DNA of 64,000 nt from Sporosarcina thermotolerans. Lineage in GTDB: Bacteria > Bacillota > Bacilli > Bacillales_A > Planococcaceae. Of this stretch, positions 62,598 through 64,000 are shown one piece after another. The stretch spans positions 2,844,001 through 2,908,000 of the forward strand of contig NZ_CP125968.1 of the NCBI RefSeq assembly GCF_030067815.1, given 5' to 3'. Both the position numbers and the translations under genes were made by a program. The first letter of the stretch is position 1; every line of letters starts with the position of its first letter. The notes beneath the pieces are model-generated. The model saw nothing but the letters and a program-made list of their open reading frames with translations. It searched no databases and was not told the DNA's origin.

Positions 62598-64000
62598 TTA
62601 ACTAAAAGCAGATTCATAAAAATTGAATTGATTTTTACCTCTATCTTTTGATTCGTATAATGCCATATCCGCCTTTTTGTACAATGACTCAAATGTATCG
62701 GTTTCAGTTGCAACTACTACACCAATACTAATGGAAGTTCGGATTTTTTCATCCGATAGTTGAGCATCCATGCGTTCATTCATTGTTTGAAGTAGATGAT
62801 TTGCAATGGCTTCCACGTTGGGACTGTTTTTCATATCAACCAACACCACAAATTCATCTCCTCCGACTCTCGCCGCAAAATTATCTGCTCCGATTACTTC
62901 ATCGATTGTCGCGGCGGCAATTTTCAATATCCGATCGCCTTCCCCATGCCCCAATTCATCATTTACACATTTGAAATTATCCAAGTCAATCATCATCAGA
63001 CCAAAACTTCTATCCTTCTGTTCAAGCCGCCTACTAATTTCATCTTCAAACGCATGACGATTATTCAGGCCCGTCAAACTATCATGGAAGGCCATATGGA
63101 TTGGTTGAGATACAAGTCGTGCGATAAAGAATGACAAGCCGACAGAACCGAATAGGATAACTAACAACTGTAGAATAAATTGATTCTTATATTCTTTAAG
63201 CAGTCCTGCCATTTCTTGATTATTATAGGCAATTTCGACAACACGCTCAGTTGAAAATCCCTTTTTCTCATCTGCCGAATAAGGGATGTATATACGTCAC
63301 CCGACCGCCATCTTCGTGCAAAACAAGTTCGTCAGGTTTGGCGCTTCCCCGTACTTTTTCAAACACTTCCTTATGTGGCGATTGAATAAACCTTTGTTCA
63401 AAGTTTTCCGTTTTAACACCAATTGGGGTTCCACCTGAGTTGTATACTGTTATCGAATTGATGGTATCATTCTCTTTCACAAGTTCGTCGATTGTATCGA
63501 GAAAATTAAACTGATTAAAAATGTCTTGGTCCTCTAACAGGAAGCCTAACTCGATAAGGTATTTATTGTCTGGCGTTGGCATATAACTGAACTTTTTAAC
63601 CTCGCCGGTTCTTGACTGAATGTCCATGCCGTCAGTGGTAAACAGTGTACATTGCCGACGCTCATCCAATAGATTTGAAAACCTAGGGCAACACTCTTCG
63701 AAGTTCGTGCCAACATCTTCGACAAAACTGCTATGTATAATCGTATTTGTATGATCGAGAATGAATACATCCATCTCAAATTCTTCTTTCAACATTTCGA
63801 AATCCCAATTTCTAAAATCGGGATTATCCTCATATCGTTCAAGTAATTCCATCGTGTTGGCTTGCATCACTTCAGAGGTTTGTTCGTCAAATAGTTCGTA
63901 GATCTTGTCAATCGTTGATAAATTACCAATGATTTTATCTTCTGCCATAGAAATTTGTGTTTCCTGGGCAGTCATTATCGTTTTACGTAATTTCGTATAA
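62598..64000 (-). CDS. Diguanylate cyclase with extracytoplasmic sensor (frameshifted, partial)
   Basis: A membrane diguanylate cyclase making cyclic di-GMP. An extracytoplasmic sensor region (dCACHE-like, about 240 residues, VDVFILDHTN-type PAS fold as MDVFILDHTNTIIHSS) is followed by a membrane helix (FILQLLVILFGSVGLSFFIA) and a GGDEF domain: DSLTGLNNRHAFEDEI, DLDNFKCVNDELGHGEGDRI, ARVGGDEFVVLVDMKN. The frame breaks near 63285 (VTYIPYSADEKKGF continues in another frame). The open frame runs off the right edge, so the first membrane helix lies outside the window. The absence of an RxxD motif five residues before GGDEF suggests no product-inhibition site. Confidence 0.9.

Overview
The window looks like a chromosomal segment of a low-GC, endospore-forming Gram-positive of the Bacillales, most likely Planococcaceae (Sporosarcina/Lysinibacillus-like). 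The reasons are the Bacillus-type gene order etfA-etfB-enoyl-CoA hydratase-fadR-lcfA-yshE-mutS2-polX-cvpA-zapA-rnhC and pheT-pheS-(T-box)-trmH-sspI, the spore protein gene sspI, a meso-diaminopimelate D-dehydrogenase gene (ddh), strong GGAGG ribosome binding sites and frequent U-tailed terminators. The genus is an inference; no rRNA is present.

Layout. 1-2.7 kb: accessory zone with two group II introns and two small exported/membrane protein genes, separated by copies of a palindromic element. 2.8-7.1 kb: ABC exporter operon (FtsX-like permease, ATPase, lipoprotein). 7.2-8.3 kb: one more accessory gene flanked by copies of the same element. 8.3-13.5 kb: fatty-acid degradation operon with a FadR operator. 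13.5-19 kb: yshE, mutS2, polX, cvpA, zapA. 19.4-31 kb: rnhC, a lipoprotein, pheST under a Phe T-box, a TrmH-type RNA methylase, sspI, argF, M42 peptidase, ddh, MFS transporter. 31.1-33.2 kb: recQ. 33.2-46.4 kb: a long accessory zone of mostly single-gene units (DHFR-like reductase, SUKH/SMI1 protein, uridine-kinase-like NTPase, aminoglycoside-type phosphotransferase behind a leader-peptide attenuator, pirin, GNAT, Cof phosphatase, many small membrane or exported proteins), again with copies or degenerate copies of the element and with gene fragments (guaA 3' end, DUF3888 pieces). 46.5-64 kb: back to ordinary chromosome (pssA/psd divergent pair, dedA, PerR-boxed catalase, DUF368, HTH plus membrane proteins, trhO, polysaccharide deacetylase, GntR/DUF1648, yumC, M3 peptidase, diguanylate cyclase running off the right edge).

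Main points of interest. (1) A dispersed element built on the palindrome TTCAACTAA-(loop with AACGGGTGC)-TTAGTTGAA. It lies next to single accessory genes, keeps the same orientation relative to most of them, and is the insertion site of both group II introns. Removing the ORF-less intron at 1183-1834 in silico restores a two-palindrome element matching the intact copy at 8009-8104. This resembles integron attC/gene-cassette organisation, but no integrase is visible and the repeats do not match attC in detail. (2) Intergenic tandem arrays with 20-22-bp monomers at five places, two of them sharing the monomer core TCTATGGGAAGTC. (3) A 10-codon leader peptide followed by two intrinsic terminators ahead of the phosphotransferase gene, the layout of antibiotic-induced attenuation.

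Quality caveat. Fifteen otherwise intact genes are each split by one short indel, several of them in homopolymers. This looks more like residual sequencing error than real gene decay; such genes are reported at full length with the frameshift stated.
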